Assembly: GCF_014639535.1 (NCBI RefSeq)
Contig: NZ_BMGA01000004.1
Span: 186,001 to 250,000, forward strand
Source of the DNA: Flavobacterium palustre
GTDB taxonomy: Bacteria; Bacteroidota; Bacteroidia; Flavobacteriales; Flavobacteriaceae
DNA length: 64,000 bases
Direction: 5' to 3'
Made by a program: the position numbers and the translations under genes. How positions within the stretch are numbered: the stretch's first letter is position 1; each line of letters begins with the position of its first letter. Positions 29,580 through 38,411 of this stretch are shown here, one piece after another. The notes below the pieces were generated by a model, which saw only the letters and a program-made list of their open reading frames with translations, was not told where the DNA came from and did not search any database.

Positions 29580-30307
29580 GTATTGCGGGCTTTGACCCTT
29601 CAGCTGGTGCCGGTGTTTTGGCTGATATCAAAACTTTCGAGCAGCATCAGGTATATGGTTTTGCCATCAATACCGCCAATACTATTCAAACCGAAAATGA
29701 GTTTGTTGCCATTCAATGGACGGAACTTAGTTTTGTATTGCAATCCATCGAAACCTTATTTGAGGCTTATGAAATCAAGGCGGTTAAAATTGGGATAATA
29801 CCTTCGCTGGACTATTTAAAATCGATTGTTTTTTTGATAAAAATACTTTCGCCAAAAACCAAAATAGTTTGGGACACGGTTTTAAAATCGACTACGGAAT
29901 TTGACTTTTTGAACATTCAAAATCAAGAAGACTTAATCAGTATTTTAAACCAAATCGATTTAATAACTCCCAATTACAACGAAATTTTAAAATTGATTCC
30001 AACAGAAAAAAAAGTAGAAATTAGCATTGAAATGCTTTCAAAATACTGTGCTGTTTTACTAAAAGGAGGACATCATCCTACCGAAATTGGCACTGATTTT
30101 TTACATATGCAAAATCAGTTTTTCAGGCTTTCGCCAAATAACACCAAAGTATATCCAAAACACGGTTCCGGCTGTGTTTTATCAGCGGCTATAACAGCAA
30201 ATCTGGCATTGAAACAAAACCTTCTGCATGCCTGTAAAAATGCTAAAAGTTACACCGAAAACTTTTTATTGTCCAACCCAACCCAATTAGGAAATCACTA
30301 TGTTTAA
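29552..30307 (+). CDS. thiD: Hydroxymethylpyrimidine (phosphate) kinase ThiD
   Basis: A 251-residue ribokinase-fold enzyme that phosphorylates HMP and HMP-P to HMP-PP. The N-terminal SIAGFDPSAGAGVLADIKTFEQHQVYGFAINTANTIQ is diagnostic. The ATP/anion-hole region reads VYPKHGSGCVLSAAITANLA, with the catalytic-type GSGC. It overlaps the TenI-like gene by 28 bp and thiE by 8 bp, indicating translational coupling. It is a little shorter than the E. coli protein but complete. Confidence 0.94.
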   Translation: MSTNRPFVLSIAGFDPSAGAGVLADIKTFEQHQVYGFAINTANTIQTENEFVAIQWTELSFVLQSIETLFEAYEIKAVKIGIIPSLDYLKSIVFLIKILSPKTKIVWDTVLKSTTEFDFLNIQNQEDLISILNQIDLITPNYNEILKLIPTEKKVEISIEMLSKYCAVLLKGGHHPTEIGTDFLHMQNQFFRLSPNNTKVYPKHGSGCVLSAAITANLALKQNLLHACKNAKSYTENFLLSNPTQLGNHYV

Positions 30308-30938
30308 TCGCTTACAATATATATCACAAGGAAATACAGTTGAGGAACAGCTGTACAACATCCATCAGGCTTTGGATCATGGTTGCGACTGGATTCAGAT
30401 GCGTTTTAAAAATGCCACTTCCGAAGATACTTTTACCTTGGCGGAAGCCGTAAAAATCTTATGTCAGGAATATTTAGCCACTTTTATCATCAACGATAAT
30501 GTAGCTCTGGCCAGCGAAATTGATTCTGACGGAATCCATTTAGGATTAAGCGATATGAGAATCTCTAAAGCCAGAGAAATTCTGGGAAGTAGTAAAATTA
30601 TTGGCGGTACAGCCAACACTTTTGAAAACATCCAAAAACACAGCAATGATGGTTGTGACTATATCGGTTTGGGGCCTTTTCGTTTTACAAAAACCAAAGA
30701 AAAACTAAGCCCGATTTTAGGATTAGAAGGCTATGCTGAGCTAATGACAAAAATGCAGCAAGCACAAATTACAACTCCGGTTTACGCTATTGGAGGCATT
30801 CAAACTGATGATGTGGAAGCCATCATCAAAACAGGAATTCACGGCATCGCTGTATCAGGATTAATTACTGAAAGCGAGACAAAAACCCAACTTATTACCG
30901 AACTTAACGAAAAATTATATGGAAACGTCATTGTTTAA
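30300..30938 (+). CDS. thiE: Thiamine phosphate synthase ThiE
   Basis: ThiE joins HMP-PP and the thiazole phosphate to thiamine monophosphate. The 212-residue protein shows [37 protein letters not shown] (the metal- and pyrophosphate-binding ND..A.....GIHLG), [23 protein letters not shown] and [16 protein letters not shown]. All active-site elements are present, unlike the paralogue at 28998-29579. It overlaps thiD by 8 bp and thiG by 20 bp. Confidence 0.96.
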   Translation: MFNRLQYISQGNTVEEQLYNIHQALDHGCDWIQMRFKNATSEDTFTLAEAVKILCQEYLATFIINDNVALASEIDSDGIHLGLSDMRISKAREILGSSKIIGGTANTFENIQKHSNDGCDYIGLGPFRFTKTKEKLSPILGLEGYAELMTKMQQAQITTPVYAIGGIQTDDVEAIIKTGIHGIAVSGLITESETKTQLITELNEKLYGNVIV

Positions 30939-31695
30939 TATAGGCGATAAAAGCTTCGAATCAAGATTGTTTTTAGGGACAGGGAAATTTGGTGCGAATA
31001 GCCAAATGGAAGAAGCCATTTTAGCTTCCGGAAGCGAATTAGTGACCGTAGCTCTAAAACGAGTAGACTTAGAAACCGATACGGATGCAATTTTGTCGCA
31101 TTTGAAAGATCCCAAAATCAATTTATTACCCAATACTTCGGGAGCAAGAAATGCTAAAGAAGCCATTTTTGCTGCACAACTGGCCAGAGAAGCTTTAGAA
31201 ACCAATTGGTTGAAACTGGAAATTCATCCCGACCCAAGATACTTACTTCCCGATCCAATAGAAACCTTAAAAGCTACAGAAGAATTAGCAAAATTAGGTT
31301 TCATTGTATTGCCTTACATCCACGCCGACCCAGTTTTATGCAAAAGATTAGAAGATGTGGGAACTGCGGCAGTAATGCCATTGGGTTCACCAATAGGAAG
31401 TAACAAAGGACTAAAAACGATTGACTTTCTGGAAATTATTATAGAACAAAGTAAAGTTCCTGTAATTATTGATGCCGGAATTGGAGCACCATCGGATGCT
31501 GCAAAAGCTATGGAAATAGGAGCCGATGCTGTTTTGGTAAACACTGCAATTGCCGTAGCCGGAAATCCAAAAATGATGGCAGAGGCTTTCAAAGAAGCCG
31601 TTATCGCAGGAAGAAAAGCCTTTGAAGCTAAACTGGGACAGCAAACCAAGCAAGCAGTGGCTTCGAGTCCATTGACTGCATTTTTATACGAATAA
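30919..31695 (+). CDS. thiG: Thiazole synthase ThiG
   Basis: ThiG makes the thiazole ring from deoxyxylulose phosphate, dehydroglycine and ThiS thiocarboxylate. The 258-residue TIM barrel has [22 protein letters not shown] carrying the Schiff-base lysine, [32 protein letters not shown] and [15 protein letters not shown]. It overlaps thiE by 20 bp. An 18-bp hairpin from a dispersed repeat separates it from thiH. Confidence 0.98.
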   Translation: METSLFNIGDKSFESRLFLGTGKFGANSQMEEAILASGSELVTVALKRVDLETDTDAILSHLKDPKINLLPNTSGARNAKEAIFAAQLAREALETNWLKLEIHPDPRYLLPDPIETLKATEELAKLGFIVLPYIHADPVLCKRLEDVGTAAVMPLGSPIGSNKGLKTIDFLEIIIEQSKVPVIIDAGIGAPSDAAKAMEIGADAVLVNTAIAVAGNPKMMAEAFKEAVIAGRKAFEAKLGQQTKQAVASSPLTAFLYE

Positions 31696-31704
31696 TTATT
31701 TAAC

Positions 31705-31792
31705 CGCAAAGTACACAAAGGTAAAAAACGCTAAGAGCGCAAAGCCTTTATAATCTTTGCGAAAAAACTTTGCGCTCTTGGCGTTAAAAACT
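31705..31792. repeat. Dispersed CTTTGCG-type repeat forming an 18-bp hairpin (thiG-thiH)
   Basis: AACGCTAAGAGCGCAAAG (31727-31744) pairs over 18 bp, with one U-G wobble, with CTTTGCGCTCTTGGCGTT (31768-31785). The flanking AACCGCAAAGTACACAAAG (31711-31730) is the inverted form of sequences at 33690-33724 and 47575-47590. It ends 7 bp before the thiH ATG. Confidence 0.8.
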
Positions 31793-32908
31793 ATGAAAAC
31801 ATTCAAATCGGTTTTTGAACAATACGATTGGAATACAATTCAATCAAAAATATATCAAACCACTTCAAAAGAGGTTGAAGCTAGTCTGGCGAAAGCCAAA
31901 AGAAATCTGGATGATTTTTTGGTATTGATTTCTCCTGCTGCTCAGCCTTATTTGGAGCAAATGGCACAGGAATGTCATGAATTGACCAAAAAACGTTTTG
32001 GAAAAACCATCCAAATGTATGCGCCTTTGTATTTGAGTAACGAATGCCAAAACATTTGTACCTACTGCGGTTTTAGTCTGGACAACAAAATCAAGCGAAA
32101 AACACTTTCGGATTCCGAAATAAAACAGGAAGTCGAAGCTTTGAAAAAAATGGGTTTTGATCATGTTTTATTGGTGACAGGCGAAGCCAATTATACCGTA
32201 AACATCAATTATTTCCTAAATGCAATTGAACAAATCAAAAACGATTTCTCAATCATTTCTGTAGAAGTGCAACCACTTTCTCAGGAAGAATATGAACGAT
32301 TGCATGAAGCCGGGGTATATTCCGTTTTAGTGTATCAGGAAACCTATCATCAGGAAGTTTACAAAAAATACCACACCAAAGGCAAGAAATCCAATTTTGA
32401 TTTCAGACTCGATACTCCTGACCGAATTGGTAAAGCGGGCATTCATAAAATTGGTTTGGGTGTTTTATTAGGATTGGAAGACTGGCGTACCGATAGTTTC
32501 TTTAATGCTTTGCATTTGGATTATTTGCAAAAAACCTATTGGCGAACAAAATATGCGGTTTCTTTTCCAAGACTGCGTCCTGCTGAAGGCATTATTGAAC
32601 CTAATTTTATCATGGACGATAAGGATTTAACCCAATTAATTTGTGCGTATCGTTTGTGGAATGAAGATGTAGAAATTTCGATTTCGACCCGCGAAAATGA
32701 AAAATTCAGAAACAATATTATCCCAATTGGTACCACAAGCATGAGTGCGGGTTCTAAAACTAATCCGGGAGGTTATGTTGTCGATCCGCAATCTTTGGAA
32801 CAATTTGAAATTAGTGATGACCGTTCGGTTGCCGAAATTGCGCATATCATCCAGCAAAAAGGCTATGAACCCGTTTGGAAAGACTGGGATAAAAATTTTA
32901 GATTTTAG
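31793..32908 (+). CDS. thiH: 2-iminoacetate synthase ThiH
   Basis: A radical SAM tyrosine lyase that supplies dehydroglycine for ThiG. The 371-residue protein carries the cluster motif CQNICTYCGF (CxxxCxxC) after APLYLSNE, then VLLVTGEA, SVEVQPLSQEEYERL, VYQETYH and SFPRLRPA. The start is placed at the ATG at 31793. An upstream in-frame ATG at 31757 would add 12 residues encoded by the intergenic repeat and lies in the hairpin loop. Use of ThiH rather than the oxidase ThiO implies an oxygen-independent route. Confidence 0.95.
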   Translation: MKTFKSVFEQYDWNTIQSKIYQTTSKEVEASLAKAKRNLDDFLVLISPAAQPYLEQMAQECHELTKKRFGKTIQMYAPLYLSNECQNICTYCGFSLDNKIKRKTLSDSEIKQEVEALKKMGFDHVLLVTGEANYTVNINYFLNAIEQIKNDFSIISVEVQPLSQEEYERLHEAGVYSVLVYQETYHQEVYKKYHTKGKKSNFDFRLDTPDRIGKAGIHKIGLGVLLGLEDWRTDSFFNALHLDYLQKTYWRTKYAVSFPRLRPAEGIIEPNFIMDDKDLTQLICAYRLWNEDVEISISTRENEKFRNNIIPIGTTSMSAGSKTNPGGYVVDPQSLEQFEISDDRSVAEIAHIIQQKGYEPVWKDWDKNFRF

Positions 32909-32933
32909 ATTAACGATTTAGATTTCAGATGTG

Positions 32934-33644
32934 ATGAGTATAGTACAAGATTTTTTAAGATACAATCGACAAGTAATTTTACCTGAAATTGGTGATGAAG
33001 GACAAGCCAAGTTAAAAAAAGCCAAAGTACTTGTAATTGGTGCTGGTGGATTAGGTTGTCCTATTTTGCAATACATTGCCACTGCCGGAGTGGGAACCAT
33101 AGGAATTGTTGATTTTGACAAAATTGAAATCCACAATCTCCACCGCCAAATTTTATATACCGAAGACCAAATAGGTTTATCAAAAGCTTTGACTGCAAAA
33201 ACAACCATTGAAAAACTAAATCCGTTAATTGCCGTTTTAGCTTTCGAAGAAAAACTAACCGCTGAAAATGCTTCCAGAATCATTGCCGATTTTGATATTG
33301 TAGTGGATGGTTCTGATAATTTTAGTACGCGGTTTTTAGTCAATGATACTTGTGTTACTTTAGGAAAGACTTTGGTTTATGGAAGTATTCTGGGTTTTGA
33401 AGGACAAATTGCGGTTTTCAACCATCAGGGAAGTAAAAATTTAAGAGATTTATTTCCTGAACCGCCTAATCCTAAAGATGTACCTAATTGTAGTTTTAAT
33501 GGAGTCTTAGGAACTTTGCCAGGAATGATTGGTACGATGATGGCACACGAGACTTTGAAATTAATAATTGGTTTGCCAAGTTTGAATAATGAATTGATTT
33601 TGTATAAAACTTTAGATTGGAGTTTTACTAAATTACGTTTTTAG
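32934..33644 (+). CDS. thiF: ThiF/MoeB family adenylyltransferase
   Basis: This enzyme would adenylate the C terminus of ThiS. The 236-residue E1-like protein has VLVIGAGGLGCPILQYIATAGVGTIGIVDFDKIEIHNLHRQILY (nucleotide-binding glycine loop and the NLHRQ adenylation motif), VVDGSDNFSTRFLVND and GVLGTLPGMIGTMMAHE. I see no pair of CxxC motifs for the structural zinc normally present in ThiF/MoeB. A GTG at 32931 directly precedes the chosen ATG at 32934. Last gene of the thi operon, so ThiS is the expected partner, but MoaD-type partners cannot be excluded. Confidence 0.88.
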   Translation: MSIVQDFLRYNRQVILPEIGDEGQAKLKKAKVLVIGAGGLGCPILQYIATAGVGTIGIVDFDKIEIHNLHRQILYTEDQIGLSKALTAKTTIEKLNPLIAVLAFEEKLTAENASRIIADFDIVVDGSDNFSTRFLVNDTCVTLGKTLVYGSILGFEGQIAVFNHQGSKNLRDLFPEPPNPKDVPNCSFNGVLGTLPGMIGTMMAHETLKLIIGLPSLNNELILYKTLDWSFTKLRF

Positions 33645-33724
33645 TTTTTTGGAACGCAGATTGGAGAAATCTTAAAAATTCTCTTTGTGAATCTTTGCGA
33701 AAAACTTTGCCTACTTTACGGTTA
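33645..33724. repeat. Composite intergenic repeat (X+Y) between thiF and aat
   Basis: The X part reads TTTTTTGGAACGCAGATTG. The Y part reads CTTTGTGAATCTTTGCGAAA and ends CTTTACGGTTAA. The terminal GGTTAA supplies the stop codon (complement of 33722-33724) of the convergent aat gene. The same X+Y order occurs at 47488-47600. Confidence 0.75.
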
Positions 33725-34363
33725 AATATCTTTTTTTAGTATCGTCATAAACTCTTCCCGTTCAATTTCGCGGCAGCCTAAACTTTCTAAATGAGAATTA
33801 TAAACCTGACAATCGAGCAATTTGTAATGCTCATTTCTTAATTTTTCTACCAAAGCAATAAAAGCCACTTTTGAAGCATTAGAAACCAAAGAAAACATAC
33901 TTTCTCCACAAAAAACATGTCCTAAATCAACACCATACAATCCGCCTACGAGTCCGTCATTTTGCCAAACTTCAACAGATTTTGCAATTCCTAAATCATG
34001 TAGTTTGCAATAAGCTTCAATCATATCATTAGTAATCCAAGTTCCGTTTTGACCTTCGCGTTTCACATTTTGGCAATGTGAAATCACTTCTCTGAAATTT
34101 TGATTAAAAGTGACTTTAAAGACTTTTCGATTGAGAATATTCCGCATGCTTTTAGAAATTATCAATTCATCTAAAAACAAAACCATTCTGGGATTAGGTG
34201 ACCACCAAGTGATGGGTTCTCCATCTTCAAACCAGGGAAAAATGCCACTTTTATAGGCCAATTGTAATCGATCTGAAGACAAATCGCCACCCAAACCTAC
34301 AATTCCTGACGAATGAGCTAAGTGAACAGGTGGAAAAAATAAATCTTCAGATAAATAAAACAT
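33722..34363 (-). CDS. aat: Leucyl/phenylalanyl-tRNA--protein transferase
   Basis: Aat adds Leu or Phe from tRNA to N-terminal Arg/Lys, making N-degrons for ClpS-ClpAP. The 213-residue protein (ATG at 34363, MFYLSEDLFFPP) shows GIVGLGGDLSSDRLQLAYKSGIFPWF, PITWWSPNPRMVLF, GQNGTWITNDMIEAYCKLHDLGIAKSVEVW and FCGESMFSLVSNASKVAFIAL, all diagnostic. A longer reading from a TTG at 34402 would start upstream of the predicted transcription start (TACATTTG, complement of 34400-34407). The stop codon is contributed by the adjacent repeat. Confidence 0.95.
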   Translation of the reverse strand: MFYLSEDLFFPPVHLAHSSGIVGLGGDLSSDRLQLAYKSGIFPWFEDGEPITWWSPNPRMVLFLDELIISKSMRNILNRKVFKVTFNQNFREVISHCQNVKREGQNGTWITNDMIEAYCKLHDLGIAKSVEVWQNDGLVGGLYGVDLGHVFCGESMFSLVSNASKVAFIALVEKLRNEHYKLLDCQVYNSHLESLGCREIEREEFMTILKKDI

Positions 34364-34399
34364 AACTATTAAATTGAAAGTATATACTCTTACATTTGA

Positions 34400-34407
34400 C
34401 AAATGTA
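34400..34407 (-). promoter_or_regulatory. -7 box of aat
   Basis: The minus strand reads TACATTTG, 36 bp upstream of the aat ATG at 34363. It favours that start over the upstream TTG. Confidence 0.5.
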
Positions 34408-34453
34408 ATTTACTTTATTTAGTTAGCTTACTAAAACTTTCAATTTCTAATTA

Positions 34454-35185
34454 ATGAAAAAAATATTATTCCTACTTATGCTGCTTTTTTTGATGCCAAA
34501 AGTAAATGGGCAGCAACTGGATTCAGTTACAAATCACAAAAAACTAAGCTATAAATCATTTATAATTCCTACCGCTCTAATTGGTTCAGGAGTGATTTTA
34601 TTCAATAGCCAACTGAATAATAATATTCAAAAAGATGCGAACTCTTTTTTTGGTTCGAATTTTAATACCCGAATTGACGATTTTACTCTTTTTGTTCCTG
34701 CAGCACAAATTTACGCCGGGAAATTTTTAGGTTTTAATCCTAGAAATACGTTTAAACATCAAACTATAGATTTGGCTACAGCCAATACCCTTAGCTACGT
34801 TATAGTAACAGCAATAAAACATTCGGTCAAAGCCAACCGTCCTGATGACTCCGATAGATTTAGTTTTCCTTCAGGACATACCGCTCTTGCTTTTACTAAT
34901 GCTGCTCTTTTATATCAGGAATACAAAGATTCTAATTTTTGGTATGCCAGCAGCGGATTTGTATTTGCAACTGCTACCGGAATATTGCGTGTTGCTAATA
35001 ACAAACATTATACTTCAGATATATTGACGGGAGCCGGAATTGGGTTAGCTTCCGGGATTTTAGTTTCTTATTATAATCCTTTTCAAAAAATTAATTTTGG
35101 GAAAAAGAATAAAACCTCAGCGTTTATTTATCCTCAAATAGGAAATCAATTAGGAATTGGAGCTGTTATTAAACCTTCGTTTTAA
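34454..35185 (+). CDS. PAP2 superfamily membrane-associated phosphatase
   Basis: A 243-residue exported protein with a signal peptide (1-19, LMPKVNG). The PAP2 phosphatase triad is complete: KHSVKANRPDDSDRFSFPSGH covers motif 1 (K......RP) and motif 2 (PSGH), and LRVANNKHYTSDI is motif 3 (R.....H...D). Substrates in the family include undecaprenyl pyrophosphate, phosphatidate and lipid A phosphates; I cannot choose among them. Two or three hydrophobic helices suggest membrane association on the periplasmic side. It is monocistronic, with a terminator following. Confidence 0.9.
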   Translation: MKKILFLLMLLFLMPKVNGQQLDSVTNHKKLSYKSFIIPTALIGSGVILFNSQLNNNIQKDANSFFGSNFNTRIDDFTLFVPAAQIYAGKFLGFNPRNTFKHQTIDLATANTLSYVIVTAIKHSVKANRPDDSDRFSFPSGHTALAFTNAALLYQEYKDSNFWYASSGFVFATATGILRVANNKHYTSDILTGAGIGLASGILVSYYNPFQKINFGKKNKTSAFIYPQIGNQLGIGAVIKPSF

Positions 35186-35189
35186 AAAC

Positions 35190-35222
35190 AAAAAAGCCTT
35201 GAATTAATCCAAGGCTTAAATA
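35190..35222. terminator. Bidirectional terminator between the PAP2 and DUF3127 genes
   Basis: AAGCCTTG / CCAAGGCTT stem with flanking A and T/AAT runs, placed between convergent genes. Confidence 0.8.
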
Positions 35223-35238
35223 ATTTTATGCTGTCGAA

Positions 35239-35607
35239 TTAGAACGGTAAATCGTCCGGTTCGTCTTCGTTTAAATTGGTTGCCGGTGCAAATGCCGGTG
35301 CAGCTGGCATAGGTGCAGCAGCAGGAGCTTCAGTAGCCATTTTTTCGATTCTCCAACCTTGGATACTGTTAAAATATCTTGTTTCTCCTTGTGGATTTAC
35401 CCACTCTCTTCCTCTTAAATTAATCGATACTTTTACTGCTTCACCAATATTATAATTGTTCAACAAATCACATTTATCTTGTGTAAACTCAATCAATATA
35501 TGTTGAGGATATTGTTCCTCTGTAGTTACAACTAATTCTCTTTTTCTAAATGATGCACTAACTTGTTGCTCTGGATTAACAACTTTAATTTTCCCTGTAA
35601 CTTCCAT
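35239..35607 (-). CDS. DUF3127 protein, OB-fold with SSB-like acidic tail
   Basis: A 122-residue protein. Residues 1-90 match DUF3127 (MEVTGKIKVVNPEQQVSASFRKRELVV, then IGEAVKVSINLRGREW...GETRYFNSIQGWRIE) and predict a small beta-barrel like SSB. An Ala/Pro linker of about 18 residues leads to NEDEPDDLPF. That ending closely resembles the SSB tail (DDDIPF) that recruits repair and replication proteins, and the SSB in this window ends INDLPF. DNA or RNA binding and interaction with SSB partners are inferred. It stands alone; DUF3127 has no assigned function that I know of. Confidence 0.85.
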   Translation of the reverse strand: MEVTGKIKVVNPEQQVSASFRKRELVVTTEEQYPQHILIEFTQDKCDLLNNYNIGEAVKVSINLRGREWVNPQGETRYFNSIQGWRIEKMATEAPAAAPMPAAPAFAPATNLNEDEPDDLPF

Positions 35608-35901
35608 CTTCGTTATTTTAATCGTTATATAATTATTATTTTTTCAAAAGTATTCCTAAACCAGAATAACAAGCTTTTCTTTTGAATTTTATAGCTTCAA
35701 AATCAATTGAATACAAAAACATAATAGAAAAACATTTGATATACAAATATAACAACTTCTTCTATCTGACAATAACGTTTGTTTTACAATTTCAATTTTA
35801 ATTTTTAATTCCTTGTCAAACAAGCAGATTTCAATGTGAATGATATTACTTTCCCTATGCGAAACCACCTAAAACTTTAAAGCGAACAAAGCAATAGTAC
35901 T
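35608..35901. other. Intergenic region between the DUF3127 and kinase genes
   Basis: About 300 bp of AT-rich sequence between divergent genes. No coding frame, RNA or clear repeat was recognised. The kinase promoter lies at its right end. Confidence 0.5.
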
Positions 35902-35909
35902 TATATTTG
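35902..35909 (+). promoter_or_regulatory. -7 box of the histidine kinase gene
   Basis: TATATTTG matches TAnnTTTG. It lies 28 bp before the ATG at 35938. Confidence 0.5.
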
Positions 35910-35937
35910 GTTATATTTATGGTTCAAAATATGAATT

Positions 35938-37086
35938 ATGCAATTTTCTGATAAAAGAAGTACCGGAAGATGGATACTTATTTTTGCTTCATTTCTTATC
36001 ATTTCCTTAATTCTATGGAATACCTACACTTTTTTTCAAATTTTCAAAAACGAAGAACGGCTAAAAATGAATCTTTTGGCGAAAGCTCAAAAAACACTCA
36101 TCAATGCCGATGAAAATACCGATGTAGAACTTCCGTTGCAAATTTTTAAAAACAATACTTCTATCCCTGTTATTCTTACCGAAAACGACAGCATTATCAA
36201 TACCATCAATATTGATGAAGCAATACTAAAAGACAAAACGAAAGCCATGGATTTTTTGTCTCAGTTAAAAAAGGAAAACGATCCAATTATTATTGAATAT
36301 GCGCCTGACAAATACCAGAAATGGTATTATGGCAACTCAGCTTTACTGAACAAATTGAAATATTATCCCATCGCTTTGCTTTTAATTATTTTCCTGTTCT
36401 CAGCACTGATTTATTATTTTTACCGAAGTACTAAAATTGCTACTCAAAACAAACTTTGGGCCGGAATGGCTAAGGAAACAGCGCATCAAATTGGCACACC
36501 ACTTTCTTCCTTAATAGGTTGGGTTGAAATTCTAAAAACCGAAAACATTGACGAAACCACCACTATCGAAATCGAAAAAGACATCGATAGATTGCAAACT
36601 ATTACCGATCGTTTTTCGAAAATAGGTTCCGAACCCGTTTTAGAAAAAAGCAACATTATAGAAGAAACTTTAAAAACCTATAACTACCTTCAATCCCGAT
36701 TTTCCAAACAAATTGAATTTTCTTTTGATAGTCCAAAATCGGCAATATACACTATGTTGAACCCAACTTTACATAGCTGGACAATCGAAAACTTAATAAA
36801 AAATGCAATTGATGCCATGAAAGGAAAAGGAAAAATCACTGTTAGTATTGAGGAAGATTCCGTAACTGTAAAAATAAACATAACTGATACAGGAAGCGGC
36901 ATCCCCAAAAATCAATTTAACACTATTTTTGAACCTGGATTCACTACTAAAAAAAGAGGTTGGGGACTGGGACTCTCTTTAACCAAACGCATTGTAAAAG
37001 AATACCACAAAGGCAGCATTAAAGTTTTACATTCTGAAATTGGAAAAGGAACAACTATGCAAATCAGTTTGAAAAAACTAGTCTAG
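35938..37086 (+). CDS. Orphan sensor histidine kinase
   Basis: A 382-residue membrane kinase. Two transmembrane helices (about 11-32 and 141-162) enclose a roughly 105-residue extracytoplasmic sensor region with no recognised fold. The dimerisation box is MAKETAHQIGTPLSSLIGWVEIL with phospho-acceptor H183. The ATPase domain shows LIKNAIDAMKGKG (N box), DTGSGIPKNQFNTIFEPGFTT (G1/F) and RGWGLGLSLTKRIV (G2). No HAMP domain is evident. No response regulator is adjacent, so its partner must be elsewhere. The 3' end overlaps the convergent transglutaminase gene by 4 bp. The signal sensed is unknown. Confidence 0.92.
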   Translation: MQFSDKRSTGRWILIFASFLIISLILWNTYTFFQIFKNEERLKMNLLAKAQKTLINADENTDVELPLQIFKNNTSIPVILTENDSIINTINIDEAILKDKTKAMDFLSQLKKENDPIIIEYAPDKYQKWYYGNSALLNKLKYYPIALLLIIFLFSALIYYFYRSTKIATQNKLWAGMAKETAHQIGTPLSSLIGWVEILKTENIDETTTIEIEKDIDRLQTITDRFSKIGSEPVLEKSNIIEETLKTYNYLQSRFSKQIEFSFDSPKSAIYTMLNPTLHSWTIENLIKNAIDAMKGKGKITVSIEEDSVTVKINITDTGSGIPKNQFNTIFEPGFTTKKRGWGLGLSLTKRIVKEYHKGSIKVLHSEIGKGTTMQISLKKLV

Positions 37087-38267
37087 TTTAATGGTATTCC
37101 AAACCAAGATACTTTTGAAAACATTGTTTTTCTAACCAATTTAGACTTACTCAAATAGTCCTTTACAAAGGAAGCCTGTTCATCTGCCTGAATCAATGCT
37201 TCTGCAATATTTCTTTTTAATGAACTCATATTGGACGCATTTTCACTACCCACTGTTCCAATCTTAAAAATATCGTTTTGGCATTTTGCCAATTTCTCTC
37301 TTGGAGTTTGAATCATTTGTTGGGTTTTTTCATCCGGAAAAGTAGGTTTGAATTTCTTGTTTCGATACATTATAAAATCATTTAATAACAGTAATGCTTC
37401 ATTGTATTCATTTACAACAACATTCAATTTATCAATATTGGCATTTTGCATTGTATTATTCCACTGTTTTTTTGTCATGTTATAATACTCTAAAATCATC
37501 GCATTTTTCAAACCGTTTTTTTCTATTCGCGCAGCCGATTCAAACAACTGATCGTTCTCTGATATTTTATAATAAAGAGCAATCTCTTTCTCAAAATCAA
37601 AATATTTTTTGGTTTTATCCAATTGCGTTTTCCCTCCATAAAATTCCGCATTGGTAACAGGATAATTCAGGAATTGCCACATATAATCAAACGGCATATG
37701 CGAAGCAATAATTTTAGAAGGCTCTGCTTTAAAATAAGTATTGTTTAACTTCTTTACAAACTTCCCATTCGTTATACCTCCTGCTCCCCAGGTAGGATCA
37801 AACACAACCCATTTATTGTCTATTTGGGCGGCACACCAGGCATGAGCTAAATTATCTACCTCCCCATTTTGTTTGGTATAACCTTCAATTATTCGGCATT
37901 TAATTCCAACTTTATTTGAAATATCATTAAAAACTTCAGCATAATGAATACAAACTCCTTTTCTGGTTTTTAATGTTTTTTCTATTTTTTGTTGAACAGT
38001 TTCCAATTGATTTGGTGCAAACATATTGGGCACATCATAACTAATGTTAGAAGCTGTCCAATAAAAAACGGCACGAATTCGATCATTTTCTGTTTGAAAA
38101 TTACTTTTGATATAATTACCAATACTATCCATCGATTGATTAAAACCTACTGGCATTTTATCCATTCTAGCATCAATCAAATCATAATTTTTCTGAATCT
38201 TTTGTTTCTTTTGTGCCAAAACCATAAAAGAACAAAAACAAGCAAAAAATAAAAAAGTGTATTTCAT
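37083..38267 (-). CDS. Secreted transglutaminase-like (cysteine protease fold) protein
   Basis: A 394-residue exported protein with signal peptide MKYTFLFFACFCSFMVLAQ. A transglutaminase-like core (about 60-165) holds the catalytic set: Cys in TRKGVCIHYAEVF, His in NLAHAWCAAQ and Asp in VFDPTWGAG. The N-terminal RIRAVFYWTASNISYD is typical of bacterial transglutaminase-like domains. The C-terminal 200 residues are mostly helical and unrecognised. It could be a periplasmic peptidase or cross-linker; the substrate is unknown. It ends 4 bp inside the kinase gene. Confidence 0.88.
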   Translation of the reverse strand: MKYTFLFFACFCSFMVLAQKKQKIQKNYDLIDARMDKMPVGFNQSMDSIGNYIKSNFQTENDRIRAVFYWTASNISYDVPNMFAPNQLETVQQKIEKTLKTRKGVCIHYAEVFNDISNKVGIKCRIIEGYTKQNGEVDNLAHAWCAAQIDNKWVVFDPTWGAGGITNGKFVKKLNNTYFKAEPSKIIASHMPFDYMWQFLNYPVTNAEFYGGKTQLDKTKKYFDFEKEIALYYKISENDQLFESAARIEKNGLKNAMILEYYNMTKKQWNNTMQNANIDKLNVVVNEYNEALLLLNDFIMYRNKKFKPTFPDEKTQQMIQTPREKLAKCQNDIFKIGTVGSENASNMSSLKRNIAEALIQADEQASFVKDYLSKSKLVRKTMFSKVSWFGIPLN

Positions 38268-38350
38268 GGCAAAAAAAGCTTTACTGCACCAAATATATAA
38301 ATTAAGATTAATTCTACAAATATATAAAACTCTGATTCAGACAGTAAATC

Positions 38351-38393
38351 ATAAAAAAACGTTTAGAAACTAATCTCTAAACGTTTTTTTATA
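38351..38393. terminator. Bidirectional hairpin terminator
   Basis: AAAAACGTTTAGA / TCTAAACGTTTTT stem with A and T runs. It lies between the transglutaminase gene start and the HIT gene end, and serves the minus-strand HIT gene only if read from the far side. Confidence 0.7.
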
Positions 38394-38411
38394 TTAATTT
38401 CAATATAAAAA

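Noticed and set aside
31757-31792. 12-residue N-terminal extension of ThiH from the upstream ATG
   Set aside because: It is encoded by the dispersed repeat and lies in and beyond the hairpin. ThiH homology begins at MKTFKSVFEQYDW (31793).
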